From Coriobacteriaceae bacterium (GTDB lineage: Bacteria; Actinomycetota; Coriobacteriia; Coriobacteriales; Coriobacteriaceae): DNA of 64,000 bases. Below are positions 34,708 to 42,824 of this stretch, in pieces (position 1 is the stretch's first letter; every line of letters begins with the position of its first letter). Below the pieces are notes generated by a model. That model had not been told where the DNA came from, did not search any database, and saw nothing but the letters and a program-made list of their open reading frames with translations. The position numbers and the translations under genes are program-made. Where the stretch lies: contig CABIZD010000005.1 of NCBI GenBank assembly GCA_902363125.1, forward strand, positions 114,733 through 178,732, written 5' to 3'.

Positions 34708-36486
34708 ATGGACGCCATCGTAAAGATGCTCGAAAAGCATCAGCCGTTCTTTGAGAAGATCTCGAGGAACATCTACCTCCAGGCCATTAAGGACGGATTC
34801 CTTGGGTGCATGCCCATCGTCCTCACCTCTTCGATCTTTCTGTTGATCGCCACCCTTCCTGGCGTAGTTGGCATCTCGCTGCCCCAGCCGCTCATCGACT
34901 GGTGCAATAAGCTGTACAACTTCACCATGGGCGTCATGGGCATTATGGTTGCCGGCACCACTGCCAAGAACTTCACGGCATCCATGAACCGTCGCATGCC
35001 CGCCGGCAAGGTGCTCAACGACGGCTCCACCATGGTGGCCGCCCAGTGCAGCATGCTGCTGCTCGCCGTTACGCAGTTCACCACCAAGTTCAACGGCTCC
35101 GAGCTTTCGGTCTTCGACTGCACCAGCATGGGTACGCGCGGTCTGTTCTCGGCCTATATCGCCGCGTTCATTACCGTGTGGGTCTATAAGTTCTGCGTCT
35201 CGCGCGATCTGACCATTAAGCTGCCCAAGGAGGTCCCGGGCGCCATCGCTCAGAACTTCCGCGACATCATCCCCTTTGGCGGCGCCGTCATCATCTGCGG
35301 CATCATCGATGTCGTCGTGCGCAACCTCATGGGCGTTCCGTTCTCCGAGCTGCTTATCAAACTGCTCTCCCCGCTCTTTACCGCTGCAGAAACCTATCCT
35401 GGCCTTATCCTTATCCAGGCAGCCACCGCGTTCTTCTGGTTCATCGGCGTCCACGGCCCCTCGATCGTCCAGCCGGGCATCGACCCCATCCGTCTTGCCA
35501 ACCAGGCCGAGAACCTGCAGGTTCTGCTGGCCGGTGGCCACCCCGCCCACTCCCTCACCTTTAACATGTCGCTCGTAGGTGAGTTCGGCGGCACCGGCGC
35601 CACCTTCATCGTGCCGCTTCTGCTGATTCTCTTTATGAAGTCCAAGCAGCTCAAAGCCGTCGGTAAGGCCTCGATTGTTCCTGTTGCCTTTGCTGTCAAC
35701 GAGCCGCTGCTCTTTGGCGCGCCGATGATCCTTAACCCCTACATGCTCATCCCCTTTGTCGCCGCCGGCTGCGTCAACGTGAGTGTTGCCAAGTTCTTTA
35801 TCGATAACGTGGGCATGAACGGCTTCTCCTTCGTGGTGCCTTGGGCCACCCCCGCCCCCATCGGCATTTTCATCACCACGAACTTCCAGCTTATCGCCCT
35901 GGTATTTGTCGCGATCATCATCTTGCTGGACGCCATCATCTACCTGCCGTTCTTGAAGGCATACGATAAGCTGCTCTGCGACCAGGAGGCCGAGCGCGCC
36001 GCCGAGCTGGGTCTCGAGTCCGATGGTGCCGCTGCCATCGCCGCCAAGCCCTCTGCGCCCGCTGTCGAGCAGGCTACCGCTTCCGTCGAGACGACCGTTG
36101 CCGCCGCCGACAGCAAGCCCGTCGCCGATCAGCCCGAGCCCGCTGCCGATGCATCCGCCAAGAAGGATGTCGATGGCCTGAAGGTCCTCGTCCTGTGCGC
36201 CGGCGCCGGCACCTCTGCCATGCTCGCCAACGCCATCAAGGAAGGTGCCGCACAGACCGGAGAGAATATCGCTTCCTCCGCAGGTGCCTATGGCCAGCAC
36301 ACTGCCATCATGGATCAGTACGACGTCATCGTGCTTGCCCCGCAGGTTCGTAGCTACTACAACGACATGAAGGCCGACACCGATCGCCTGGGCATTAAGC
36401 TGCTCGCTCCCCGCGGTAAGGAATATATCGACCTTACTCGCGACCCCGCTGGCGCCATCAAGTGGCTCCGCGAGAACCTCGACTAG
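34708..36486 (+). CDS. PTS lactose/cellobiose-family IIBC component (module 3)
   Basis: A 592-residue fused permease. The IIC part contains FIGVHGPSIVQP and NEPLLFGAPMILNP. A long linker rich in alanine, glutamate and proline (~430-490) leads to the IIB domain with the phosphocysteine in VLVLCAGAGTSAMLAN. AAAGGAG precedes the ATG. A phospho-glycosidase gene follows after a 75-nt gap with a hairpin. Confidence 0.9.
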   Translation: MDAIVKMLEKHQPFFEKISRNIYLQAIKDGFLGCMPIVLTSSIFLLIATLPGVVGISLPQPLIDWCNKLYNFTMGVMGIMVAGTTAKNFTASMNRRMPAGKVLNDGSTMVAAQCSMLLLAVTQFTTKFNGSELSVFDCTSMGTRGLFSAYIAAFITVWVYKFCVSRDLTIKLPKEVPGAIAQNFRDIIPFGGAVIICGIIDVVVRNLMGVPFSELLIKLLSPLFTAAETYPGLILIQAATAFFWFIGVHGPSIVQPGIDPIRLANQAENLQVLLAGGHPAHSLTFNMSLVGEFGGTGATFIVPLLLILFMKSKQLKAVGKASIVPVAFAVNEPLLFGAPMILNPYMLIPFVAAGCVNVSVAKFFIDNVGMNGFSFVVPWATPAPIGIFITTNFQLIALVFVAIIILLDAIIYLPFLKAYDKLLCDQEAERAAELGLESDGAAAIAAKPSAPAVEQATASVETTVAAADSKPVADQPEPAADASAKKDVDGLKVLVLCAGAGTSAMLANAIKEGAAQTGENIASSAGAYGQHTAIMDQYDVIVLAPQVRSYYNDMKADTDRLGIKLLAPRGKEYIDLTRDPAGAIKWLRENLD

Positions 36487-36499
36487 TTCCTCCCTCTGT

Positions 36500-36528
36500 A
36501 GGTGCCCGGATCCCCAGTTCGGGCACCT
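36500..36528 (+). promoter_or_regulatory. Intercistronic hairpin between IIBC and glycosidase (module 3)
   Basis: AGGTGCCCG pairs with CGGGCACCT around an 11-nt loop, without a T-run. Its position matches the hairpin of module 1, its sequence does not. Confidence 0.5.
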
Positions 36529-36561
36529 CTCCCTATTCGTATCCCACAGAAAGGATGACTC

Positions 36562-37983
36562 ATGACCAACCCCATGCAGTTCCCCGACGGCTTTGTGTTT
36601 GGCGGCGCCACCGCCGCTTACCAGGTTGAGGGCGAGACCCGTACGCACGGCAAGGGCAAAGTGCCCTGGGACGATTTCCTGGCTGCTCAGGGTCGCTTCT
36701 CCCCCGACCCCGCAAGCGATTTCTACAACAAGTATCCGGTCGATATCGACTTGTGCCAGCGCTTCGGCATCAACGGCATTCGCGTCTCCATTGCTTGGAG
36801 CCGCATCTTCCCCAACGGCACCGGTGAGATTAACCCCGAGGGCGTCGCCTTCTATCACGAGCTTTTTGCCACCTGCAACAAAGCCGGCGTTATCCCCTAT
36901 GTCACGCTCGACCACTTCGATACGCCCGAGGCCTTCTACCAGGACGGCGGCGAGGGCTTCTTGACGCGCACGACCATCGATGCCTTTGTCGAGTACGCCA
37001 AGTTCTGCTTTGCCGAGTTCACCGAGGTCAAGCACTGGTTTACCTTTAACGAGATTCCCGCGACCGCCGAGGGCAGCTTTATCGTCGGCAACTGGCCGCA
37101 CGGCGAGAAGTATCGCCTGGACAAGGCCTTCCAGCTCATGCACAACATGATGGTGGCCCACGCCAAGGCTGTCGTCGCCTTCCATGAGGGCGGCTTTGAG
37201 GGCGAGATCGGCATTGTCCAGAACCTGGAGCCCAAGTATCCCCTCGACCCCAACAACGCCGCCGACTGCGAGGCAGCCCGCATGGCCGACGTCATCAACA
37301 ACCGCTGGGTACTCGACGCCACCTTCCGCGGCCACTATGCAGCCGACACCATGGAGGCTGCGACCAAGCTGGCCCATATCGCCGGCGGCGAGCTCGACGT
37401 CCGCGACGAGGACATCGCCGCGCTGACCGCCGCGCTCCCCTACAACGATTGCCTGGGTGTCAACACCTACAAGTGCCAGTTCCTGCGTGCCGCCGAGGGC
37501 GAAAACGACATCAACCACAATGGCACCGGCGACAAGGGCTCCTCGCGCTGGTTCCTCAAGGGCGTGGGCGAGTCATGCGTGCGCGAAGGCGTACCCACCA
37601 CCGATTGGGACTGGATCATCTATCCCGAGGGCCTCTACGACCTGCTGCTGCGCATTAAGAACGATTACCCCAACTACAAGAAGATCTACATCACCGAGAA
37701 CGGCATGGGCTATAAGGACGACTTTGAGGACGGCTTTATCGACGATGCCCCTCGCATCGACTATATGCGCCAGCATCTCGCGTGGATCCTCAAGGCAATC
37801 GACGGCGGCGTAAACGTCGACGGTTACTTTGTGTGGTCGCTGCAGGACCAGTTCTCCTGGACCAACGGCTATAACAAGCGCTACGGCCTGTTCTACATCG
37901 ACTTTGAGACCCAGAAGCGCTATCCCAAGGCGAGCGCGTACTGGTACAAGAACGTCGCGGAGACCGGCCTGCTCATGGCCTAG
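36562..37983 (+). CDS. 6-phospho-beta-galactosidase/glucosidase, GH1 (module 3)
   Basis: A 473-residue family 1 phospho-glycosidase. The acid/base glutamate is in WFTFNEIPATAEG, the nucleophile in IYITENGMGYKD and the phosphate loop is FSWTNGYNKRYG. It is closely similar to the module 1 enzyme over long stretches (FGGATAAYQVEGETRTHGKG is identical). GAAAGGATGA precedes the ATG. LacG-type activity on lactose-6-phosphate is the first guess; dual beta-glucoside activity is possible. Confidence 0.9.
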   Translation: MTNPMQFPDGFVFGGATAAYQVEGETRTHGKGKVPWDDFLAAQGRFSPDPASDFYNKYPVDIDLCQRFGINGIRVSIAWSRIFPNGTGEINPEGVAFYHELFATCNKAGVIPYVTLDHFDTPEAFYQDGGEGFLTRTTIDAFVEYAKFCFAEFTEVKHWFTFNEIPATAEGSFIVGNWPHGEKYRLDKAFQLMHNMMVAHAKAVVAFHEGGFEGEIGIVQNLEPKYPLDPNNAADCEAARMADVINNRWVLDATFRGHYAADTMEAATKLAHIAGGELDVRDEDIAALTAALPYNDCLGVNTYKCQFLRAAEGENDINHNGTGDKGSSRWFLKGVGESCVREGVPTTDWDWIIYPEGLYDLLLRIKNDYPNYKKIYITENGMGYKDDFEDGFIDDAPRIDYMRQHLAWILKAIDGGVNVDGYFVWSLQDQFSWTNGYNKRYGLFYIDFETQKRYPKASAYWYKNVAETGLLMA

Positions 37984-38007
37984 TTTCCGCCGCGTACCCC
38001 CTGTCGG

Positions 38008-38056
38008 CTGCATGTGAATCCCTTCACGGGTTCGCATGCGGCCTTTTTGTTTTTGG
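38008..38056 (+). terminator. Terminator of module 3
   Basis: GCATGTGAATCCC...GGGTTCGCATGC stem followed by GGCCTTTTTGTTTTT. Confidence 0.85.
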
Positions 38057-38074
38057 CGGGCCCGAGCAGGCCGC

Positions 38075-38136
38075 TTGTCTCGATCTGTAACATCTAGTCA
38101 AGTTTTTGGGTCCCGCCTGTTACAAATCAAGACAAA
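38075..38136. repeat. Repeat family C palindrome, copy 5
   Basis: TTGTCTCGATCTGTAACATC with CTGTTACAAATCAAGACAA, first of three tandem copies after the module 3 terminator. Confidence 0.7.
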
Positions 38137-38157
38137 CGGAATAGGCCGGGCCAAAAA

Positions 38158-38216
38158 TCTCGATCTGTAACATCTAGCAGGGATTTTCGGCCCTACCTGT
38201 TACAGATCAAGACAAA
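38158..38216. repeat. Repeat family C palindrome, copy 6
   Basis: TCTCGATCTGTAACATCTAG with CTGTTACAGATCAAGACAA, 83 nt after copy 5. Confidence 0.7.
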
Positions 38217-38236
38217 AGAGCGGCCCGAAGCAGAAT

Positions 38237-38294
38237 ATCTCGGTCTGTAACATCTAACCCGGTTTTCTACTCCCAACTGTTACAGATTGAGATA
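38237..38294. repeat. Repeat family C palindrome, copy 7
   Basis: ATCTCGGTCTGTAAC with GTTACAGATTGAGATA, 79 nt after copy 6 and ~65 nt before the antitoxin start. Confidence 0.7.
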
Positions 38295-38318
38295 ATTCGA
38301 CGACGCCGACGTTTTAAT

Positions 38319-38340
38319 ATACCGTGGTACAATTGTGTCC
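38319..38340 (+). promoter_or_regulatory. Promoter/operator of the toxin-antitoxin pair
   Basis: ATACCGTGGTACAATT combines a likely -10 box (TACAAT) with a small palindrome TACCGTGGTA, suited to autorepression by the antitoxin. Confidence 0.45.
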
Positions 38341-38359
38341 CAACGCAAAGGAGGTACCC

Positions 38360-38626
38360 ATGTCAGCTTGTGTGCCCGTCCGAGATATGAAGGACACTGC
38401 TGCATTCACCACGCTTGTTGAGTCTGAGCGCGACGTCACCGTAACTAAGAACGGCTACGAGGCCATGCACTGCATCAGCAGCGACCAGTATCGCCTCATG
38501 CAAGAAGAAATCGCCAAGGCAAAACTGCTGTCTCGCATGATGTTGGCAGAAGACGAAATATCGCAAGGCGACTACAGCGACTACGAATCCTTCGCGGCTT
38601 CGATACGAGACAAATATGACCTATAA
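38360..38626 (+). CDS. Type II antitoxin, Phd/YefM-like
   Basis: An 88-residue protein starting MSACVPVRDMKDTAAFTTLV, typical of the Phd/YefM DNA-binding fold (TVTKNGYEAMHCIS strand-turn). An acidic C-terminus (EDEISQGDYSDYESF) would wrap the toxin. AAAGGAGG precedes the ATG at 38360. It overlaps the toxin gene by 11 nt and very likely neutralises it and represses the operon. Confidence 0.85.
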   Translation: MSACVPVRDMKDTAAFTTLVESERDVTVTKNGYEAMHCISSDQYRLMQEEIAKAKLLSRMMLAEDEISQGDYSDYESFAASIRDKYDL

Positions 38627-38921
38627 CGTCGTAATCCTCAAAAGCGCGCGATATGAGTACGAGAGTATTGTCGGATACCTCGCTCAAATCCTCAAGAATC
38701 CGCGTGCAGCAGGCAATTTTGTCGCTGAGTTTGAATATCAGCTTGACCTGCTTCGCGAGCAGCCGCTTTTACGTCCCCTCTCGCACATGCAAGAGCTGGC
38801 GGCACGTAATTACCGATCGTTTCCCGTCAACAACTACGTGTGTCTATACAAGTTTGAGCACGAAACAATCTATATCGCCCACATCTTTCATCAGTCACAG
38901 GACTACGCCCGCCTGGTCTAG
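38616..38921 (+). CDS. Type II toxin, RelE/ParE superfamily
   Basis: A 101-residue protein. The N-terminal strand and helix MTYNVVILKSARYEYESI, the arginine-containing AARNYRSFPVNNYVCLYKF and the C-terminal VYIAHIFHQSQDY-like strand (IYIAHIFHQSQDYARL) match RelE/ParE toxins. It could cleave ribosome-bound mRNA or inhibit gyrase. It is translationally coupled to the antitoxin. The pair may be a stability module next to the repeat array. Confidence 0.85.
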   Translation: MTYNVVILKSARYEYESIVGYLAQILKNPRAAGNFVAEFEYQLDLLREQPLLRPLSHMQELAARNYRSFPVNNYVCLYKFEHETIYIAHIFHQSQDYARLV

Positions 38922-39073
38922 CCCACAAGCTGAGTACTTGGCCCGAGCGCATTTGCGTGTCATCAAATTTAACGCACAAATGGTGTTTTTACTTATATGT
39001 GTCATTCTGCACGTCATATTGAAGCGATAATCCCCGCGCCGGCAGAGGACAGAAGTATCGTCTGCAGCGTTAG

Positions 39074-39838
39074 CTAGCAAATGACCTGCGTGTGTTCCTC
39101 GATGGCGGCGCGGTCCTCGGCGGTAATACCCGGCTCGCACACCACGGCGTCCAAATTGTCCAAGCGGCAGAAGGTATAGAAGTCGCGCTTGCCGATCTTG
39201 CTGGAGTCGGCGATCAGATAGCGCGAGTCTGCCTTGCTAAAAGCGAGTTGCTGGATACGGCCCTCGTCCATGTTGGACGTAGACACGTCGCCATCCAGAA
39301 TGCCGTTGGCGCCGATAAACGCCGCATCGATGCCCAGCGCACGCAGGGTGTCCTCGGCCGTTGGCCCCACAAAAGCGGCAGTGCGGCGACGGTACATGCC
39401 GCCCACGAGGCACAGGTCGCAGTCCTCGCGCGCCTCGAGCAGGTTAAACACCGAAAGCGAATTGGTCACGATGCGCAGGCGAAACGCCGGCAGCAACGAG
39501 GCCATCTGCTCAACCGTGGTACCCGTGCCCAAAAAGATAGTAGAGCCCTCCTCGATAAGCTCCACAGCACGGCGTGCGATCTGCAGTTTTTCCTCGGCAT
39601 GCTTGGTGCGCTTTTCGCTGTGCGAATACTCATGGCGCAACATAGCGTGGGGACGACCCTGCGCACTGCGGGCGCCGCCGTGCACGCGCTCGATCTCACC
39701 CAGACTCGCAAGTTCTTCGAGGTCGCGGCGAATCGTCATGTCCGAAACGCCCAGCGCATCCGAAATCTCCTTGACCGAGACCGTGCCCTGCTCCTCGAGC
39801 AGCTGACGAACTTTATCCTGTCGCTCTGCCTTAATCAC
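39074..39838 (-). CDS. DeoR-family regulator, LacR-like
   Basis: A 254-residue regulator. The DeoR helix-turn-helix is TVSVKEISDALGVSDMTIRRDLEEL with the typical ERVHGGA continuation. The sensor domain has IFLGTGTTVEQMASLL and CLVGGMYRRR. A GTG start at 39838 is preceded by GAGGA. It is divergent from galM and resembles lactose/tagatose repressors. An AT-rich TTTGTTC/TGTTTGAA sequence upstream also appears in the lacA promoter region, so it may control both. Confidence 0.87.
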   Translation of the reverse strand: MIKAERQDKVRQLLEEQGTVSVKEISDALGVSDMTIRRDLEELASLGEIERVHGGARSAQGRPHAMLRHEYSHSEKRTKHAEEKLQIARRAVELIEEGSTIFLGTGTTVEQMASLLPAFRLRIVTNSLSVFNLLEAREDCDLCLVGGMYRRRTAAFVGPTAEDTLRALGIDAAFIGANGILDGDVSTSNMDEGRIQQLAFSKADSRYLIADSSKIGKRDFYTFCRLDNLDAVVCEPGITAEDRAAIEEHTQVIC

Positions 39839-39870
39839 GATGAATCCTCGCCGTTCTTTGCGCGCATATC

Positions 39871-39897
39871 ATTCAAACAGTAACGAACAAATTGTAT
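39871..39897 (-). promoter_or_regulatory. Extended -10 promoter and operator of the LacR-like gene
   Basis: The minus strand reads TGATACAATTTGTTCGTTAC, then TGTTTGAAT: an extended -10 box overlapped by candidate DeoR half-sites. Confidence 0.5.
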
Positions 39898-40044
39898 CAG
39901 AATCGCGCGCGCCAAAAATGAGCGCCCACACAGCCCAAATCATCACTTTTTTGAGAAAAATACCCCCTGCTTTAGTGGGGTGTAGTGATAATCTCGCCTG
40001 TTCGCGCTACAGTTTGTCCGGAATACCTCGATGTTAGGAACTAA

Positions 40045-41097
40045 ATGATCACTTCCGAGCTTTTCGGCACCGCGCCGTGCGGTACCCCCGTTCATCGTTA
40101 CACCCTCAACGGGCCCGAGATCTGCGTTCGCATTATGGACTATGGCGCCACCGTGCTGGGTATCGATGTGCCCGATATTCCCGGCAACGTGCGCGATGTG
40201 GTGTTGGGCTTCGATAAGCTCGAGGATTACTTTGACAACCCCGCCTGCTTTGGCGCGACCATCGGCCCCGTGGCCAACCGCACCGCGGGTGCCACGATCA
40301 CCATCGCCGGCACGGACTGGCATATGCCCGCCAACGAAGGCGCCAACAACCTGCACAGCGATCTTGAGCATGGTCTGCACAAGCGCGTGTGGGATGTTGA
40401 ACTCGACGAGGTCCACAACGCCGTGCGCATGACCACCTCGCTTGAGGATGGCGAGCTGGGCCTGCCCGGCAACCGTACCTTTACGGCCGTGTTTACCGTG
40501 ACGCCGACGGGTCGCTTCCGCATCGAGTACGGCTGCGAAAGCGACCGTGCCACCTACGTGTCCATGACCAACCACACGTACTTTAACCTTGCCGGCCATA
40601 ACGCCGGCATGGACTGCGAACATTTCTTTGTCGCCAACGCTGCCCATTACCTGCCCATTAACGAGCAGAACATCCCCACCGGCGAGATTGCTCCGGTCGA
40701 GGGAACACCGTTTGACTTTCGCGAGCTGCGCCCCGTCGCTCCCGGCATGGAGGCCGACGACCCGCAGATTAAGCAGGCCCGTGGCTACGATCACTGTCTG
40801 TGCATCGATGGCTATCAGTACGGCCGCAACCTGCGCCGCGCGATGCACGTCGAGGAGATGTGGACCGGCCGCGAGCTGGACTACTACACCACCGCCCCGG
40901 GCGTGCAGCTCTACACCGGCAACTGGCTGGGCGACGAGCACGCCAAGGACGACGCCAACTATGGTTGGGGCGCCGGCTTTGCCCTCGAGGCCGAGATGTA
41001 CCCCGACACGCCACACCATCCGCTGTTTCCCCAGGGCATCGTGGGCCCGGGCCATCCCTACAGCAACGTGATCGAGTACCACTTTATGAGGCACTAA
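40045..41097 (+). CDS. galM: Aldose 1-epimerase (galactose mutarotase)
   Basis: A 350-residue mutarotase converting beta- to alpha-galactose for galactokinase. Key segments are FGATIGPVANRTAG (substrate arginine), the histidine in NNLHSD, and MTNHTYFNLAGH. RGYDHCLCID replaces the usual FDHNYVL. The catalytic glutamate is probably the one in YSNVIEYHF near the C-terminus. AGGA precedes the ATG. It is longer than and clearly distinct from the two ~293-residue epimerase-like proteins elsewhere in the window. Confidence 0.9.
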   Translation: MITSELFGTAPCGTPVHRYTLNGPEICVRIMDYGATVLGIDVPDIPGNVRDVVLGFDKLEDYFDNPACFGATIGPVANRTAGATITIAGTDWHMPANEGANNLHSDLEHGLHKRVWDVELDEVHNAVRMTTSLEDGELGLPGNRTFTAVFTVTPTGRFRIEYGCESDRATYVSMTNHTYFNLAGHNAGMDCEHFFVANAAHYLPINEQNIPTGEIAPVEGTPFDFRELRPVAPGMEADDPQIKQARGYDHCLCIDGYQYGRNLRRAMHVEEMWTGRELDYYTTAPGVQLYTGNWLGDEHAKDDANYGWGAGFALEAEMYPDTPHHPLFPQGIVGPGHPYSNVIEYHFMRH

Positions 41098-41125
41098 GCC
41101 CACGACGCTACATATCGCACGCCAG

Positions 41126-41157
41126 CGCCCGTCGGCACCACCGCCGACGGGCGTTTT
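41126..41157 (+). terminator. Terminator of galM
   Basis: GCCCGTCGG...CCGACGGGC stem followed by GTTTTGC. Confidence 0.75.
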
Positions 41158-41164
41158 GCTACCT

Positions 41165-41231
41165 AGTCATTGGGAACGTTCTTTAGTCATTGGGGACGTT
41201 CTTAAACGACTAGTCGTTGGGGACACTCTTT
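41165..41231. repeat. Repeat family A, three direct copies
   Basis: AGTCATTGGGAACGTTCTTT (41165), AGTCATTGGGGACGTTCTTA (41185) and AGTCGTTGGGGACACTCTTT (41212) in tandem, just before the ATPase gene 3' end. Confidence 0.7.
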
Positions 41232-41311
41232 GCCGAATGTGGCCGCAGCATCATCGATGATGCCGTGTCCTCGCGCGCAATGGTGGCGTCCGTCCCGCTT
41301 CGACCGTCGCG

Positions 41312-42577
41312 TTACGGCGCGAGAACATCCAGCGGAACAACTTGGACGCCACGCTCGGTAACATAGGCTTGCGAACCAAACCCGATGATCACGACTTTCG
41401 AAACCGGCGGGTTGTTTCCGGCGGCAACCATGCGCTTCTCGACAGCAACAAGGCTGTCAGACGCCTCTTCGATTTGAGCGGAGCTGAGTTTAACTTCGAC
41501 CGGGATCCACGTTCCGCCGGGAGCCGCAATGACCGCATCGACCTCTAGATCGCGAGAATCGTGATAGTGGTAGAGGCCCATTCCGTTTGCTCGCGCATAG
41601 ACCCACAAATCATGAAGCACCAGCGATTCAAAAAGCAGTCCGAGCGTCTTGAAATCTAGCAGTAGTGTCTCCGGGGTCGCCCCGAGTGCGGCGGCCGCCA
41701 GCGACGGGTCGGCGAGGTGATGCTTCTTTGAGTCTCTTAAATGCACCGGAGATCTCATTGCTGGATTCCACGCGGGAATATCGCGAACGAAGCTGACCCG
41801 AGCGAGAAGAGATATATACGATGCCGCCGTCTGTCTCGATACCTCTCCACCAAGATCAGCTACGAGCGTCTTGAGTGTCGCCAAAGTGGATTCATTACGC
41901 GCGAGCGATTCGATGACAGCCTTGACCTTTTCGGGATCGCGTCGAGAGCCATCAACACGAGACAAATCTTCTTCGGCGACTATGCCGATGTAACGTTTCG
42001 CCATCGCCGACGCAGCCAGCGCATCGCGACCGACCGCCGCGGGCCATCCACCACGGACAACGTACTCGGCAATCGAGGCAGAATCCAACGATCCGAAAGC
42101 GCCATTGAACTTTTCGCCAGAAATAATGCCCGACAGCTTAACCGCGCCGCTAGATTTCCCAAGTTCGAAAAGCGTCATGGTATCCATGCGCAATTTAGCG
42201 AACCTTCCAGCGCCACTGTGCATCGGCCGTTCATCGTCTCGCGGCGTCGCCGACCCCGTAAATATGAACTGGCCAGGCTCGCCGCCGCGGTTGTCGCACT
42301 CAAACCGCGCCGCGTCCCAAAGTTTCGGAACCTCCTGCCATTCATCGATCAGCCGCGGCACCTCGCCTGCAACGGCAAGCGCCGGGTCCGTCTCGGCACG
42401 CAAGCGATTCTCGAAGTTGCGCGACGGGTCCATGAGAAGGATCCTGGACGCCGCACGGGTCCCGGCCGTGGTCGTCTTTCCACACCATTTCGGTCCTTCG
42501 ATGAGAACGGCACCGAATATCCCTAGCATCTGGTCGAGCTCATTTTCGATAATTCTAGTGTAGTACTTCTTTGGCAT
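41312..42577 (-). CDS. P-loop ATPase with AAA_14 and DUF4143 domains
   Basis: A protein of about 421 residues. Its N-terminal ATPase domain has Walker A EGPKWCGKTTT, Walker B-like RLIDEWQEVP and FIFTGSATPRDD. The C-terminal half is DUF4143 with the nuclease-like VDAVIAAPGGTWIPVEVK motif, a Glu-X-Lys core. Members of this widespread family have no clear function. The start is MPKKYYTR at 42577; MVIIMPKK at 42589 is also open. Family A repeats flank it on both sides and its upstream region is AT-rich, so acquisition by transfer is plausible. Confidence 0.8.
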   Translation of the reverse strand: MPKKYYTRIIENELDQMLGIFGAVLIEGPKWCGKTTTAGTRAASRILLMDPSRNFENRLRAETDPALAVAGEVPRLIDEWQEVPKLWDAARFECDNRGGEPGQFIFTGSATPRDDERPMHSGAGRFAKLRMDTMTLFELGKSSGAVKLSGIISGEKFNGAFGSLDSASIAEYVVRGGWPAAVGRDALAASAMAKRYIGIVAEEDLSRVDGSRRDPEKVKAVIESLARNESTLATLKTLVADLGGEVSRQTAASYISLLARVSFVRDIPAWNPAMRSPVHLRDSKKHHLADPSLAAAALGATPETLLLDFKTLGLLFESLVLHDLWVYARANGMGLYHYHDSRDLEVDAVIAAPGGTWIPVEVKLSSAQIEEASDSLVAVEKRMVAAGNNPPVSKVVIIGFGSQAYVTERGVQVVPLDVLAP

Positions 42578-42602
42578 AATTATCACCATTGTTACCAGTG
42601 CG

Positions 42603-42686
42603 TTTAACCAGATTTACAGTTTTCATTTAACCATATTTCGGTTCTTTGATTAACCATATTTACGCAATTCAATTAACCAAACAGAC
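42603..42686 (-). promoter_or_regulatory. Four phased direct repeats upstream of the ATPase
   Basis: TTAACCA occurs four times with a 22-23 bp period (near 42604, 42627, 42650 and 42672), three times within TTAACCATATTT-like sequence. The spacing suits cooperative binding of a regulator on one DNA face. Confidence 0.5.
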
Positions 42687-42724
42687 TTAGGAGCTGTTTT
42701 TGCGAACGGCTTAAGCTGTGGTGC

Positions 42725-42768
42725 AGTCATTGACGTTCTAAAAGACTAGTCGAAAAGGACACTCTTTT
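42725..42768. repeat. Repeat family A, degenerate copy
   Basis: AGTCATTGACGTTCTAAAAG, then ACTAGTCGAAAAGGACACTC. It aligns along its length with 41185-41231, so related repeats bracket the ATPase gene. Confidence 0.6.
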
Positions 42769-42824
42769 CATAGCTCCGACATATGCGCCAACATGCCTGA
42801 AATCGGCGCGCTACAGATTGCGCC

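Noticed and set aside
34618..37518. A 966-codon open frame antisense to the module 3 IIBC and glycosidase genes, and similar long antisense frames at 24793-26625, 26686-28182 and 31169-33253
   Set aside because: The opposite strand carries complete, well-conserved PTS and GH1 proteins with ribosome sites. The antisense products are low-complexity (Gly, Val, Asp, His) and arise from strong codon bias in GC-rich genes.
28255..38294. CRISPR array at the family C repeats
   Set aside because: The units are imperfect palindromes in groups of two or three with related, not unique, intervening sequence, and no cas gene is present.
38895..39073. A further small gene after the toxin
   Set aside because: The available frames are short, overlap the toxin end and have no ribosome site.
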